The notes under the pieces are model-generated. The model was not told the origin of the DNA. It did not search any database and was given only the letters and a program-made list of their open reading frames with translations. A stretch of 64,000 nt of DNA from Leptothrix cholodnii SP-6. GTDB taxonomy: Bacteria; Pseudomonadota; Gammaproteobacteria; Burkholderiales; Burkholderiaceae_C. The position numbers were made by a program, and so were the translations under genes. Positions 27,752 through 36,665 of the stretch are shown piece after piece. Every line of letters starts with the position of its first letter. Within the stretch, counting starts at the first letter, position 1. The DNA is taken from NCBI RefSeq assembly GCF_000019785.1, contig NC_010524.1:682001-746000 (forward strand). Reading direction: 5' to 3'.

Positions 27752-30001
27752 GTGGATCTCTCCAAGCCGCCAACCCGCCTGAAGGTGGTGCTGCTCTCGC
27801 TGCCACCCCGCACCCAGGCCGTGCTGGACTATTTTTTCTCCAGCACCGGCCGCAGCAGCTTTTCGCCGACCTCGGCCGACGTCGCTGACGCTGCCATCTT
27901 CGACCTCGACACGCTCGAGTCGCGCAACCACTGGGATGCCTTCTACGGGCAGACCGGGCGGCCCGGCATCGCGATGTCGATCCAGCCTCAACAGGTGACC
28001 GGCGCGGTCTGGGTGCGCAAGCCCATCACGCCGGCCGCCCTGCTGCACGCCGCCGCCGAACTGCATGCCGGCCGCTGGGCCCGTGCCGAAGCGCCGCCGG
28101 CCGCTGCAGCGGCGCCGGTTGCCGTCGCGCCGATCGTGCCCGCACCTGCACCCGCCGCACCCGCACCGGTCGTCACCGCACCGGCACCGGCACCGGTCAT
28201 GGCCGTGCCGGCACCGGTGCTCGCGGTGGCGGCGCCCGTGCAGCCCGCGGCCGTGCCTGCGCCTGTTTCCGCCCCGCTGCCCGTGGCCGAGGCGCCGGCT
28301 GTCGTGGCGCCGCAGCCTGAAGCGCCTGCGGTCGTCCCCGCACCGGTTGCTCCGGCGCCGGTGGTCTCTGCGCCGGTGGTGCCGGTCGTGAGCGCCGCGG
28401 TGGTCGAGGCACCGACTGCGCCGGCGCCCGTGTTGACGGCGCCCCGTGTCAGCCCGTCGCCCGCCCCCGGCCCGGTCGCCGCGCCGGTGGCCGAGCCGGT
28501 CGCGGCACCGACGCCGCGGGGGATCGCCGCGGCAGCGCCGGCCGTGCCGGCACCGGAGCCGCGCGTAGCCAGGCCGCCCGTCGCGGCGCCGACCGTTGCG
28601 CCGCGCGCGCCGGTCAGCACGCCTGCCGTCGCGCCGGTCCCCGCCCCGGCTCCGGCGGCGGGAATCACCGGGCTGTTCAAGCGGCTGATCGGCGTGGCCC
28701 TCGGCAAGACCGAGCCGGCGCCGGTGGCGGCCAGTCCGGCGCCGTCGACGCCGCGAGCCGAACCGGCCGCGCCGCCGGCCGTGGTGCTCGGTGTCGCCGA
28801 GCCTGCGGCGGTGCCGCCCAATCACGGCACCGACGCCGCCGATGGCGCCGCACCGCGTGCCGGCTGGCACGAGGTGCCGGTCAGCGAGGCGGCATCCGGC
28901 GCTGCGTCGAATCCGGCCGCGCCGCCGCGCACGGCGCTTCAGCCGGGCGCGCAGAAGGCGCCGGTCGCCGGCGGCAAGAACGGCCGCAAGCGCGGTCGCA
29001 AGGGTTCGACACGCTGGGTCGAGGCCGGCGGGGCGTCGTCGTCCTCGGCGTCGTCCGCTCAGGCCGATGCCGATGGCGACGACGATCTGGACGATGACGA
29101 ACTCGTCACGCCGGCGCAACCGGTGGCGGCTGCAGAGGCTGTTGCGGCCGCGGTGGTCGAGGCCGCGCCGCAGCCGGTCGTGCCCCGGCCCGAGGTGGCG
29201 GTGGCGCCGATCGACACCGCGCAGGCCGCCGCCGCGTCGCACGAGGTGGCCGACGATGCCGCGCCGCTGCGGTCGTCGGGCTGGGGCCCCAGCGCCGCGG
29301 ACCACGATCCGGCCGACGAGGCGCTGCTGTGCGGCACGCGCGAGGACTGGCCCGAGCAGCGCCTGGCCAGCGACGCGGCGCTGCGCTACGACCCGGCGTT
29401 GACGGTGGTCGGCGCGATCACCGAGGCCTATCTGGTGGGTGGCAAGTGGCGGGTGCCGACGCACTTCGACTGCAGCGCCGGCCGCATCACGGTCGACAGC
29501 ACCCGCAACCGCGTGCACATGAACTTCGACGCCGGCCTGCTGCCCGCGCTGTGGGCCAGCACGCTCGACAAGCGCCTGAAGACCAACACGCTGAACCGCC
29601 AGGAGCATGCCGACCTGATGGAGCGCACCGGCGACGCCTCGGCCTGGCAGCCGCTCGACCGCGTGCTGTGGCGCGCCGGCATGGAGACCGCGGGCGGTCG
29701 CCTGCCGCTGGGGGTCGACGTGCGCAGCACGGTCTACCTGAAGCACTGGCCCAACCTGACGCGCCTGCAGCGCACGCCGCATGCCCTGCGCATCGCCGCG
29801 CTGTGGGCCGTGCGGGGCGCCAGCCTGCTCGAGACCACCGAACTGCTGCACATCCCGCAGCGCCATGTGTTCGCGTTCTACAACGCGGCGCTGGCGATGG
29901 ACCTGATCACGGCGGACGGCAGCCAGATCCGGCGCTCACAACGCAAATCGCAACGCAACCGCGGACTGCTCACGCGTCTGTTCGGCTGGCTGCACAAATA
30001 A
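27752..30001 (+). CDS. Receiver-like protein with long Ala/Pro linker and C-terminal conserved domain
   Basis: 749 residues from the GTG at 27752; the frame extends 85 codons upstream inside the previous gene. Residues ~5-110 look like a degenerate response-regulator receiver: a beta strand LKVVLLSL, an acidic strand end AIFDLDTLES and a KPIT motif in VWVRKPITPAALL, but without the usual paired acidic pocket near the N-terminus. Residues ~110-320 are a very Ala/Pro/Val-rich linker. Further on come a basic GRKRGRKG patch and an acidic DADGDDDLDDDE run. The last ~220 residues form a conserved-looking globular region ending with a possible winged helix (SLLETTELLHIPQRHVFAFYNAALAMDLI) and a basic tail. 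It could be a scaffold linking GTPase signalling to a polar structure; this is inference. Confidence 0.65.
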   Translation: MDLSKPPTRLKVVLLSLPPRTQAVLDYFFSSTGRSSFSPTSADVADAAIFDLDTLESRNHWDAFYGQTGRPGIAMSIQPQQVTGAVWVRKPITPAALLHAAAELHAGRWARAEAPPAAAAAPVAVAPIVPAPAPAAPAPVVTAPAPAPVMAVPAPVLAVAAPVQPAAVPAPVSAPLPVAEAPAVVAPQPEAPAVVPAPVAPAPVVSAPVVPVVSAAVVEAPTAPAPVLTAPRVSPSPAPGPVAAPVAEPVAAPTPRGIAAAAPAVPAPEPRVARPPVAAPTVAPRAPVSTPAVAPVPAPAPAAGITGLFKRLIGVALGKTEPAPVAASPAPSTPRAEPAAPPAVVLGVAEPAAVPPNHGTDAADGAAPRAGWHEVPVSEAASGAASNPAAPPRTALQPGAQKAPVAGGKNGRKRGRKGSTRWVEAGGASSSSASSAQADADGDDDLDDDELVTPAQPVAAAEAVAAAVVEAAPQPVVPRPEVAVAPIDTAQAAAASHEVADDAAPLRSSGWGPSAADHDPADEALLCGTREDWPEQRLASDAALRYDPALTVVGAITEAYLVGGKWRVPTHFDCSAGRITVDSTRNRVHMNFDAGLLPALWASTLDKRLKTNTLNRQEHADLMERTGDASAWQPLDRVLWRAGMETAGGRLPLGVDVRSTVYLKHWPNLTRLQRTPHALRIAALWAVRGASLLETTELLHIPQRHVFAFYNAALAMDLITADGSQIRRSQRKSQRNRGLLTRLFGWLHK

Positions 30002-30031
30002 ACAGAAGGCGACAAGGGCCCCCCACACACC

Positions 30032-30568
30032 ATGGCTCATACAGACCACAAAATCATCTTCACCGGCCCGGTCGGCGCCGGCAAGACCACCGCCATCGCC
30101 TCGATCAGCGACATCGAACCGATCCGCACCGATGAACATGCGTCCGACATGACGCAGCGTCGCAAGTCCAACACCACCGTGGCGATGGACTACGGGATGA
30201 TCCGGCTCGGCCCCAAGGAGAAGGTCCACCTGTACGGCACGCCCGGCCAGGAGCGCTTCGACTTCATGTGGGAGATCCTGACCAAGGGTGGCATCGGCCT
30301 GGTGCTGCTGCTCGACAACACCCGACCGGCGCCGTTCGAGGACATGAAGTTCTACGTCAACGCGTTCCAGGAGTTCATCGAGAGCACGCGCCTGGTGATC
30401 GGCGTGACGCAGATGGACACCAACGCCACGCCGACGATCGACGACTACGTGCGCCAGATGAAGGACCTCGACATCAGCGCCGCGGTCTTCGAAGTGGACG
30501 CCCGCCGTCGCGACGACGTGTCGTCGCTGATCCAGGCGCTGCTGCTGTCGATCGACCCGGTGATCTGA
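30032..30568 (+). CDS. Small Ras-like GTPase (MglA/COG2229 type)
   Basis: 178 residues, essentially a single G domain. The P-loop GPVGAGKTT lies at 12-20, a switch-I threonine pair (NTTVAMDYG) at ~47-54, the G3 motif GTPGQERF at 69-76 and a G4 motif TQMD at 126-129. The G3 motif begins GTPG instead of DxxG, as is usual for the bacterial COG2229 GTPases that partner with roadblock proteins. Related GTPases include MglA, the polarity switch for gliding and type IV pili in Myxococcus, and the Streptomyces conservon GTPases. A roadblock/LC7 protein gene lies two genes downstream, and the intervening gene may encode a second. Confidence 0.9.
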   Translation: MAHTDHKIIFTGPVGAGKTTAIASISDIEPIRTDEHASDMTQRRKSNTTVAMDYGMIRLGPKEKVHLYGTPGQERFDFMWEILTKGGIGLVLLLDNTRPAPFEDMKFYVNAFQEFIESTRLVIGVTQMDTNATPTIDDYVRQMKDLDISAAVFEVDARRRDDVSSLIQALLLSIDPVI

Positions 30569-30635
30569 GCCGCGCGCCGCACTGCCGCCCGACGCGTTTT
30601 CCCCCAGCCTGCGACACCGCGAGACCCGCGCGACC

Positions 30636-31274
30636 ATGGATCAATACACCCTCACCGGCGACTACTTCCTGCACCCCACGCCGGCTGGCGCCTACTACGC
30701 GGCCAGCCGGCCCGAGCGGGATCCGGCGCGCATCTTCCTGCAGCGCCTGATGCGCGAGCAGCAGACGCCGCGCCTGTCCACCGCGCTGGTGCAGGACTGG
30801 ATGAGCCTGGGCGAGCAGGACGCGCTCGAGTTCATCTACCGTCTGCAGTCGTCGGGCTTCATCCAGGGCCTGCCGGTGCAGGTGGAGGTGCCGCCCGATC
30901 GCATCGAGGCGCTGCTGCCGCCGATCCTGAGCCAGATCTCTGACGAAGGCCGGGCGATCCTGGCCGAGAAGCGCGGTCTCTACCTCGCGACCGCCGGCTT
31001 CGCGCACGAGCAGTCCGAGGAGCTGGCCGCGCTGGGCGCCGACCTGGCCAACGTGCAGGAGCGCCACGCCAAGCTGCTGCACGGCAACATGCGCCTGCGC
31101 AGTGACGGCTGGGGGCTGGTCAATGCCAGCGGCTATTGCGACATCGGCTTCTGGCCGCTCTACCTCGGCAACGAATATTTCATCCTGGTGGTCGGCGGCA
31201 TGCCGCGTTTCAACCAGGAAGCGTTCACCACGCTGATCTGGACCCTGGGTGTGCGCTACGGCGGCGCCGCCTGA
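30636..31274 (+). CDS. Two-domain protein with putative roadblock-like C-terminal half
   Basis: 212 residues, soluble. The N-terminal ~80 residues (DPARIFLQRLMREQQTPRLSTALVQDWMSLGEQDALEFIYRLQSSGFIQGL) look like a winged-helix or similar helical domain. The C-terminal ~110 residues follow the roadblock/longin order of elements: a strand with GLYLATAGF, a helix EQSEELAALGADLANVQERH, then strands GLVNASGYCDIGFWPLYLGNEYFILVVGG and a final helix. I infer it is a divergent roadblock-fold partner of the GTPase encoded immediately upstream. I do not recognise a named family, and a fold search would settle the matter. Confidence 0.6.
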   Translation: MDQYTLTGDYFLHPTPAGAYYAASRPERDPARIFLQRLMREQQTPRLSTALVQDWMSLGEQDALEFIYRLQSSGFIQGLPVQVEVPPDRIEALLPPILSQISDEGRAILAEKRGLYLATAGFAHEQSEELAALGADLANVQERHAKLLHGNMRLRSDGWGLVNASGYCDIGFWPLYLGNEYFILVVGGMPRFNQEAFTTLIWTLGVRYGGAA

Positions 31275-31336
31275 CGTCTCGCGACGCCCTTCATCCGCCC
31301 ACCCGTTTTTCCCCATTCCCCCAAAGGACGACCGCC

Positions 31337-31699
31337 ATGCGCGCTGAACTGCTGAACTCCATCCTGAGCGAACTCAACGGCTCCACCGCCGACATCGAGG
31401 CCTCGGCCGTGCTCTCGAACGACGGCCTGATGATGGCCTCGATGCTGCCCTCGGGCATGGACGAAGACCGCGTCGGCGCCATGAGCGCGGCCATGCTGTC
31501 GCTGGGCGACCGCACCTCGCGCGAACTCGCGCGTGGCGAACTCGAGCAGGTGCTGGTCAAGGGCCACAAGGGTTACGTGCTGATGACGCACGCCGGCGGC
31601 GACGCCGTGCTGACCGCGCTGTGCAAGCCCAACGCCCGCCTGGGCCTGATCTTCCTGGACGTCAAGCGCGCCGCCGACTCGATCAGCAAGGTGATCTGA
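31337..31699 (+). CDS. Roadblock/LC7 domain protein
   Basis: 120 residues from the ATG at 31337, which has AAGGACG seven bases upstream. The whole protein is one roadblock/LC7 domain: an initial helix (AELLNSILSELNGST), the strand pair ASAVLSNDGLMMASML, the central helix DEDRVGAMSAAMLSLGDRTSRELARGELEQVLVKG, and the strands GYVLMTHAGGDAVLTALCKPNARLGLIFLDV. MglB-like roadblock proteins bind Ras-like GTPases as activating proteins or effectors. The GTPase gene two positions upstream is the natural partner. Confidence 0.9.
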   Translation: MRAELLNSILSELNGSTADIEASAVLSNDGLMMASMLPSGMDEDRVGAMSAAMLSLGDRTSRELARGELEQVLVKGHKGYVLMTHAGGDAVLTALCKPNARLGLIFLDVKRAADSISKVI

Positions 31700-31724
31700 G
31701 GCCACGACCGAAAGAGATCCGAAC

Positions 31725-32219
31725 ATGACCGACATGGACGAGGCCAATCTCGTGCCCGGTTCGCGCCGCGAACATTTCCTGCGCTATCACGACGGCCGCG
31801 AGCGCCGCCTGCTGGTGGTCGACCAGGAGGTGCCGTATCCGGATGGCATGCTGATCGTCTCGCGCACCGACCCGGCCGGCATCATCACGCATGCGAACCA
31901 GGCGTTCATCGACATGTCCGGCTACACCCGCGACGAATTGATCGGCCAGCCGCACGCGATCCTGCGCCACCCCGACATGCCGTCGGCGGCGTTCCGCGAC
32001 CTCTGGGACACCGTCAGCCGCGGTGCCAAGTGGCAGGGCTACGTCAAGAACCTGCGCAAGGACGGCATGCACTACTGGGTGTTCGCCACCGCGATCCCGA
32101 ACGTGCGCGACGGCCGCGTGGTGGGCTACACCTCGGTGCGCCGCAAGCCCTCGCGCACCAAGATCGATGAATGCCAGGCGCTCTATGCGCGCCTGCGCGC
32201 TGAAGAGATGTCGACATGA
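31725..32219 (+). CDS. Single PAS-domain protein of the Aer type
   Basis: 164 residues with one PAS domain. The pattern VSRTDPAGIITHANQAFIDMSGYTRDELIGQPHAILRHPDMPSAAFRDLWDTVSRGAKWQGYVKNLRKDGMHYWVFATAIPNVRDGRVVGYTSVRRKPS closely follows the FAD-binding PAS of the energy-taxis receptor Aer. Unlike Aer it has no membrane, HAMP or methyl-accepting domain, so it is a free-standing sensor that must act through partners. The gene sits between the roadblock gene and a PhnD-like gene, whose start overlaps its stop by 4 bp. Redox or energy sensing is inferred from the PAS subtype; the cofactor is not proven. Confidence 0.85.
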   Translation: MTDMDEANLVPGSRREHFLRYHDGRERRLLVVDQEVPYPDGMLIVSRTDPAGIITHANQAFIDMSGYTRDELIGQPHAILRHPDMPSAAFRDLWDTVSRGAKWQGYVKNLRKDGMHYWVFATAIPNVRDGRVVGYTSVRRKPSRTKIDECQALYARLRAEEMST

Positions 32220-32962
32220 CGCTGCAACTGACCGTCAGCCCTGACTTTTCGCCCGACTACATCGCCGGCTGGTACGTCTTCAACACCTGGCTGCAGCGGC
32301 GCCTGGGCACGCGCATCCACCTCGAGCTGTACGACGACTTCGTCAGCCAGCGCCAGGCGATCGCCGAAGACCGCGTCGACGTCATCTACGCCAATCCGCA
32401 CGACGCCGCGATGCTGGTGCGCGAGAAGGGCTACACCGCGCTGGCCGCGCCGCGCAACAAGCCCGACGAGGTGGTGCTGGCGGTGCAGGCCGACGCCGCG
32501 GCCCAGCGCGTCGAGGACCTGCAGCCCGGCCTGAAGATCGCCGTCACGCGCGATCCGGACGTCAACCTGATCGGCATGATCCTGCTCGAACCGGCCGACC
32601 TGCACCGCGACAACACCGTGACCGCGCAGCTGTCGAGCTACGTGCTGGTGGCCAAGCAGCTGCTGACCGGGCGGGCCGATTGCGGCTTCTTCCTGAAGGA
32701 CGCCTACGACGGCCTCAGCGCGCCGATCCGGCGCCAGATGCGCCCGCTCGTCACCAGCCAGATCAGCGTGGTGCACCACGTGCTGCTGGCCAGCCCGCGC
32801 TGCGCCGAACTGCACGCCCCGCTGCGTGACCTGCTGCTGACGATGGACGGCGAGGCCGACACGCGCCGCATCCTCGAAGGACTGGGGTTGACCGGCTGGG
32901 AGAGCCAGGACCCGGAGTCCACCGAGTTCATGATCGACCTGATGGACACCCTGATGGTGTGA
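32216..32962 (+). CDS. PhnD-like solute-binding-fold protein without a signal peptide
   Basis: 248 residues with the pattern of PhnD/SsuA-type periplasmic binding proteins. It starts with LTVSPDFSPDYIAGWYVFNTWLQRRLGTRIHLELYDDFVSQRQAIAEDRVDVIYANPHDAAMLV and continues with LKIAVTRDPDVNLIGMILLEPADL and an NTVTAQLSSYVLVAKQLLTGRADCGFFLKDAY stretch. There is no N-terminal signal peptide or lipobox, so the protein should stay in the cytoplasm, unlike transport-associated relatives. No ABC permease or ATPase is nearby. Coupled to the PAS gene by a 4-bp overlap, it may be a second ligand-sensing input to the GTPase module; this is inference. Confidence 0.75.
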   Translation: MTLQLTVSPDFSPDYIAGWYVFNTWLQRRLGTRIHLELYDDFVSQRQAIAEDRVDVIYANPHDAAMLVREKGYTALAAPRNKPDEVVLAVQADAAAQRVEDLQPGLKIAVTRDPDVNLIGMILLEPADLHRDNTVTAQLSSYVLVAKQLLTGRADCGFFLKDAYDGLSAPIRRQMRPLVTSQISVVHHVLLASPRCAELHAPLRDLLLTMDGEADTRRILEGLGLTGWESQDPESTEFMIDLMDTLMV

Positions 32963-33009
32963 GGCTGCGGCCTCGCACAGCCCCTACTGGTCGCCAACGG
33001 CCCACGGAC

Positions 33010-34188
33010 ATGATCGCACCCCTTCCGCGTCGTCTCATCACCCTGGCCCTGGCCGCCTTGCCCTGGCTGCCGGTGGCGCACGCCCAGGCGCCCGAGGTGG
33101 CTGCAGCAGCGTCGGTTTCGGCGTCCGCACCGGGCCCGCGCCTGACGATTCCGCGCGACACGCTCTGGAACATCGCGGCCACGCTGGTGCCGGGGCGTGA
33201 GCCGTCGCGGCCGCAGGTGATGGTGGCGATCCTGCGCGCCAACCCGGACGCCTTCCTGCACGGCAACATGCACCGCCTGCGGCAGGGCGTGTCGCTGCTC
33301 ATCCCGCCGCTCGAGGCGATGCGTGCCGAGCCCGCGGCCAAGGCCGCGGCACTGGTGGATGCGCATCTGGCGGCGGCGAGCGCACTGCTGCCGGGAGCGG
33401 TGCCCGCGCTGGAGCCCCTGCCGGGCGCTGCCGCGGTGCAGGCGCGGCCGGCTGTTCCTGCCCCTCCGGTCCCTCCGATCGCGCCCCCGATCGCCCCTGC
33501 CGTTCCCGCCGTGCCGGTCGCCAAGGCCGCTTCGGCAGCAGCGCCTGCCGCGTCGGTGCCGGCCGTGCAGCCTGTCCCGCCCGCTGCGTCCGCGGTGCGC
33601 CCGGTTCCGCCGGTGGCGGTCGTGGCGTCGGCGCCGGCCGCGGCCTCGATGCCGGCAGCCACGGTGCCCGCGCCGTCGCCGGCGTCGGCGCCCGAACCGA
33701 TCCGCGCAACCCCACCCGCCGCTGCCAGCGCGCCTGTGCCGATGGCCGCTGCGCAGCAGCCGCTGCCGACCCGCTGGCTGCCCTACGCGATGCTGGTGGT
33801 GCTGGTGGGCACGGCGGTCGTTCTGTGGATACGGCGCCGGCCGGTGAAGAAGGAGGACGCGCTGCCGTCGTCCTTCGTCGACGAGCAGGGCGTGCAGCGG
33901 CGTCGGCGCCCGAAGGTGCTGGATGTGTCGCAGGCCGCGGCCGACATGGCGCGCGTGGTCGAGACCCTGCAGCCTGCCGTCCGGCTCGTCAGCGGCGGTG
34001 CGGCGGCGCCGGTGTCCGGTGACCCGGCCGACCCGCGTGCGCAAGCAGCCCTCAAGCTCGACCTGGCGCGTGCCTGCATGGAAGTGGGCCGCAAGGAGTC
34101 GGCCCGTGCCCTGCTGCTGGCCGTGAGCCAGGAGGGCAGCCTCGACCAGCAGGCCGACGCGGCTGAGCTGATGGCGCGTCTGGCCTGA
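33010..34188 (+). CDS. FimV/TspA-like protein
   Basis: 392 residues from the ATG at 33010. An N-terminal signal sequence (RRLITLALAALPWLPVAHAQA) is followed by the FimV N-terminal domain with its LysM-like pattern (LTIPRDTLWNIAATLVPGREPSRPQVMVAILRANPDAFLHGNMHRLRQGVSLLIPP). A ~150-residue Ala/Pro/Val-rich linker leads to a transmembrane helix (LPYAMLVVLVGTAVVLWIRRR). The cytoplasmic tail ends with the short FimV C-terminal helical domain (AALKLDLARACMEVGRKESARALLLAVSQEGSLDQQADAAELMARLA). FimV is a polar hub in pseudomonads and relatives that places type IV pilus and chemosensory components. Its presence as last gene of the bactofilin-GTPase operon supports a polarity role. Confidence 0.85.
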   Translation: MIAPLPRRLITLALAALPWLPVAHAQAPEVAAAASVSASAPGPRLTIPRDTLWNIAATLVPGREPSRPQVMVAILRANPDAFLHGNMHRLRQGVSLLIPPLEAMRAEPAAKAAALVDAHLAAASALLPGAVPALEPLPGAAAVQARPAVPAPPVPPIAPPIAPAVPAVPVAKAASAAAPAASVPAVQPVPPAASAVRPVPPVAVVASAPAAASMPAATVPAPSPASAPEPIRATPPAAASAPVPMAAAQQPLPTRWLPYAMLVVLVGTAVVLWIRRRPVKKEDALPSSFVDEQGVQRRRRPKVLDVSQAAADMARVVETLQPAVRLVSGGAAAPVSGDPADPRAQAALKLDLARACMEVGRKESARALLLAVSQEGSLDQQADAAELMARLA

Positions 34189-34215
34189 CGCGACCCGGCC
34201 GTCGGCCGGCCTGCG

Positions 34216-35041
34216 TCAGAGGAACTGCTTGGGCGAGTAGCTGCGTGCCGCAGGCACCAGCTCGGCCTGCTTGACGGCGCGTGTCAGCACCTGGTCGGCA
34301 TCGACCGGGCCCAGGGTCTCGCACAGCGCCACGTACAGCACGTGGACCAGTTCGGACAGGCCCTTCGGAGCGAGGTCGATGTGCCAGGTCGCGTCGGCGC
34401 CACGCTGCCAGGCTTCGCGCACCGCGGCACGCACCTGCGCGCTCAGCCGGGCGCCGTCCAGCGTGGCGATGGCGCTGGCGCGCAGGTCGTCCATCTCGGC
34501 GCCGTGCAGCTGGCGGATGTCGGCCAGCACGGCCTGCATCAACGATCCGAACACCAGCACATGCGCCGGCAGGTCCGGAGTCGCGGCGGTGGGCGGTGCC
34601 ATCGGCACGGCCTGCGCTGGCTCCGGCTGCCGCACGGTTTCGGCTGTGGCCAGCGCCGCTGCGGCAGGCGCCCAGGCCGTGGGTGACGCGACCACCGGCT
34701 GGGCCGTCGCCGGGGCCGGCCAGGCGGCCGGCGCCGGGCCTCGTGACAAGCCCGGCGCGGCGGCCGATGCCGGGCGCAGGGCCTGCATCGCCGGCCAGGG
34801 GTCGAGCGGCAGCTCGTCGTCGGGCAGGTGCAGGGCGCGGTAGAAACCTTCGTACAGCCGCTTGCAGGTGCGCGGGTCGAGCCCGTGGCGCTGCGCCACG
34901 CGGTCGACGGCGGCGATGATGTCGCGCGCCGTGTCGCCCCGCAGCGAGTCGTGCAGCAGCCAGAGCGTGTCCATCAGCGCGTCTTCGCTCAGCACCGGCG
35001 TGAAGACGGCCAGCGCGGCGCAGCGTCGTTTGGTGCTCGGA

Positions 35042-35049
<8 letters not shown>
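34216..35049 (-). CDS. Unknown two-domain protein translationally coupled to the ammonium transporter
   Basis: 277 residues. The ATG lies inside the last codons of amt, 8 bp overlapping, with GGAGG of the amt reading frame serving as Shine-Dalgarno, so translation is coupled. An N-terminal ~85-residue helical domain (CAALAVFTPVLSEDALMDTLWLLHDSLRGDTARDIIAAVDRVAQRHGLDPRTCKRLYEGFYRALHL) is joined by an Ala/Pro linker to a ~110-residue C-terminal helical domain ending in ELVPAARSYSPKQFL. No signal peptide or membrane segment is visible. I do not recognise either domain. The usual gene next to amt is the PII gene glnK, which is absent here. The gene converges on the FimV-like gene 27 bp away. Confidence 0.65.
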
Positions 35050-36265
<1,216 letters not shown>

Positions 36266-36323
36266 CGAAAGTCCATCAGAGCAGTTGAGGGCCGGCCGTC
36301 GATATTTTTCGATGTGCGTCTAG

Positions 36324-36337
36324 GCACAACACTGGCC
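36324..36337 (-). promoter_or_regulatory. Candidate sigma-54 promoter of amtB (GG-N10-GC)
   Basis: On the minus strand GGCCAGTGTTGTGC has the invariant GG and GC dinucleotides at the ten-base spacing required by sigma-54. The -24 part (CGGCCAG) and -12 part (TGTGCC) match the consensus partially. A transcript from here would have a leader of roughly 45 bases before the amtB ATG. The assignment is by pattern only. Confidence 0.4.
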
Positions 36338-36589
36338 GGTACCAAGGTCTGATGAAGGTAGGGGGAGCGCCGCGCAGCGTCAATCCGGCCGCTGTTGCCG
36401 GACCCCCTGGAGCGGGGGTGTGGCTGACAGGGGCACGTCAACAAAACACGGATCTGCCGATCGGCGCCTGGCGTCGCGGTCGCGCCGGGTCGTGAGCCCG
36501 ATGTCGCGGCTTTGACCTCGCAGCGCACGCTGGCCGGCGAGGAGCCGCGTTCGACCAGACTGTGGGTAATCCTCTATTGGTGCGTTTGA

Positions 36590-36606
36590 TTGCACCAATA
36601 TGGTTC
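36590..36606. promoter_or_regulatory. NtrC-like enhancer site upstream of amtB
   Basis: TGCACC-AATAT-GGTTCA matches the NtrC dyad TGCACC-N5-GGTGCA at 11 of 12 positions. A larger inverted repeat with arms ATTGGTGC and GCACCAAT (36575-36598) overlaps it, giving a second set of half-sites. The distance of about 250 bp to the candidate sigma-54 promoter is normal for an enhancer. Confidence 0.5.
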
Positions 36607-36665
36607 ACCCAATGCGGTGAACCGCTTCCGGTGGCTCAGGCGGTGACCCACCCGGCCCCGGGTCT

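Larger units (their letters stand above)
36266..36665. other. 400-bp intergenic region upstream of amtB
   Basis: No gene is supported. The stretch separates cysM from amtB on the same strand. It contains a sigma-54-like element near the amtB start and an NtrC-like palindrome cluster at its far end, listed separately. A short GC hairpin around 36402-36419 (ACCCCC/GGGGGT) may be a terminator-like or regulatory structure. Confidence 0.6.

Noticed and set aside
28080..28700. Dense Ala/Pro/Val codon repeats as a DNA tandem repeat
   Set aside because: The repeats are irregular and explained by the low-complexity linker of the receiver-like protein.
36575..36598. Reading the larger ATTGGTGC/GCACCAAT palindrome itself as the NtrC site
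   Set aside because: Its half-sites face the opposite way to the NtrC dyad; the overlapping 17-bp TGCACC-N5-GGTTCA element fits better.
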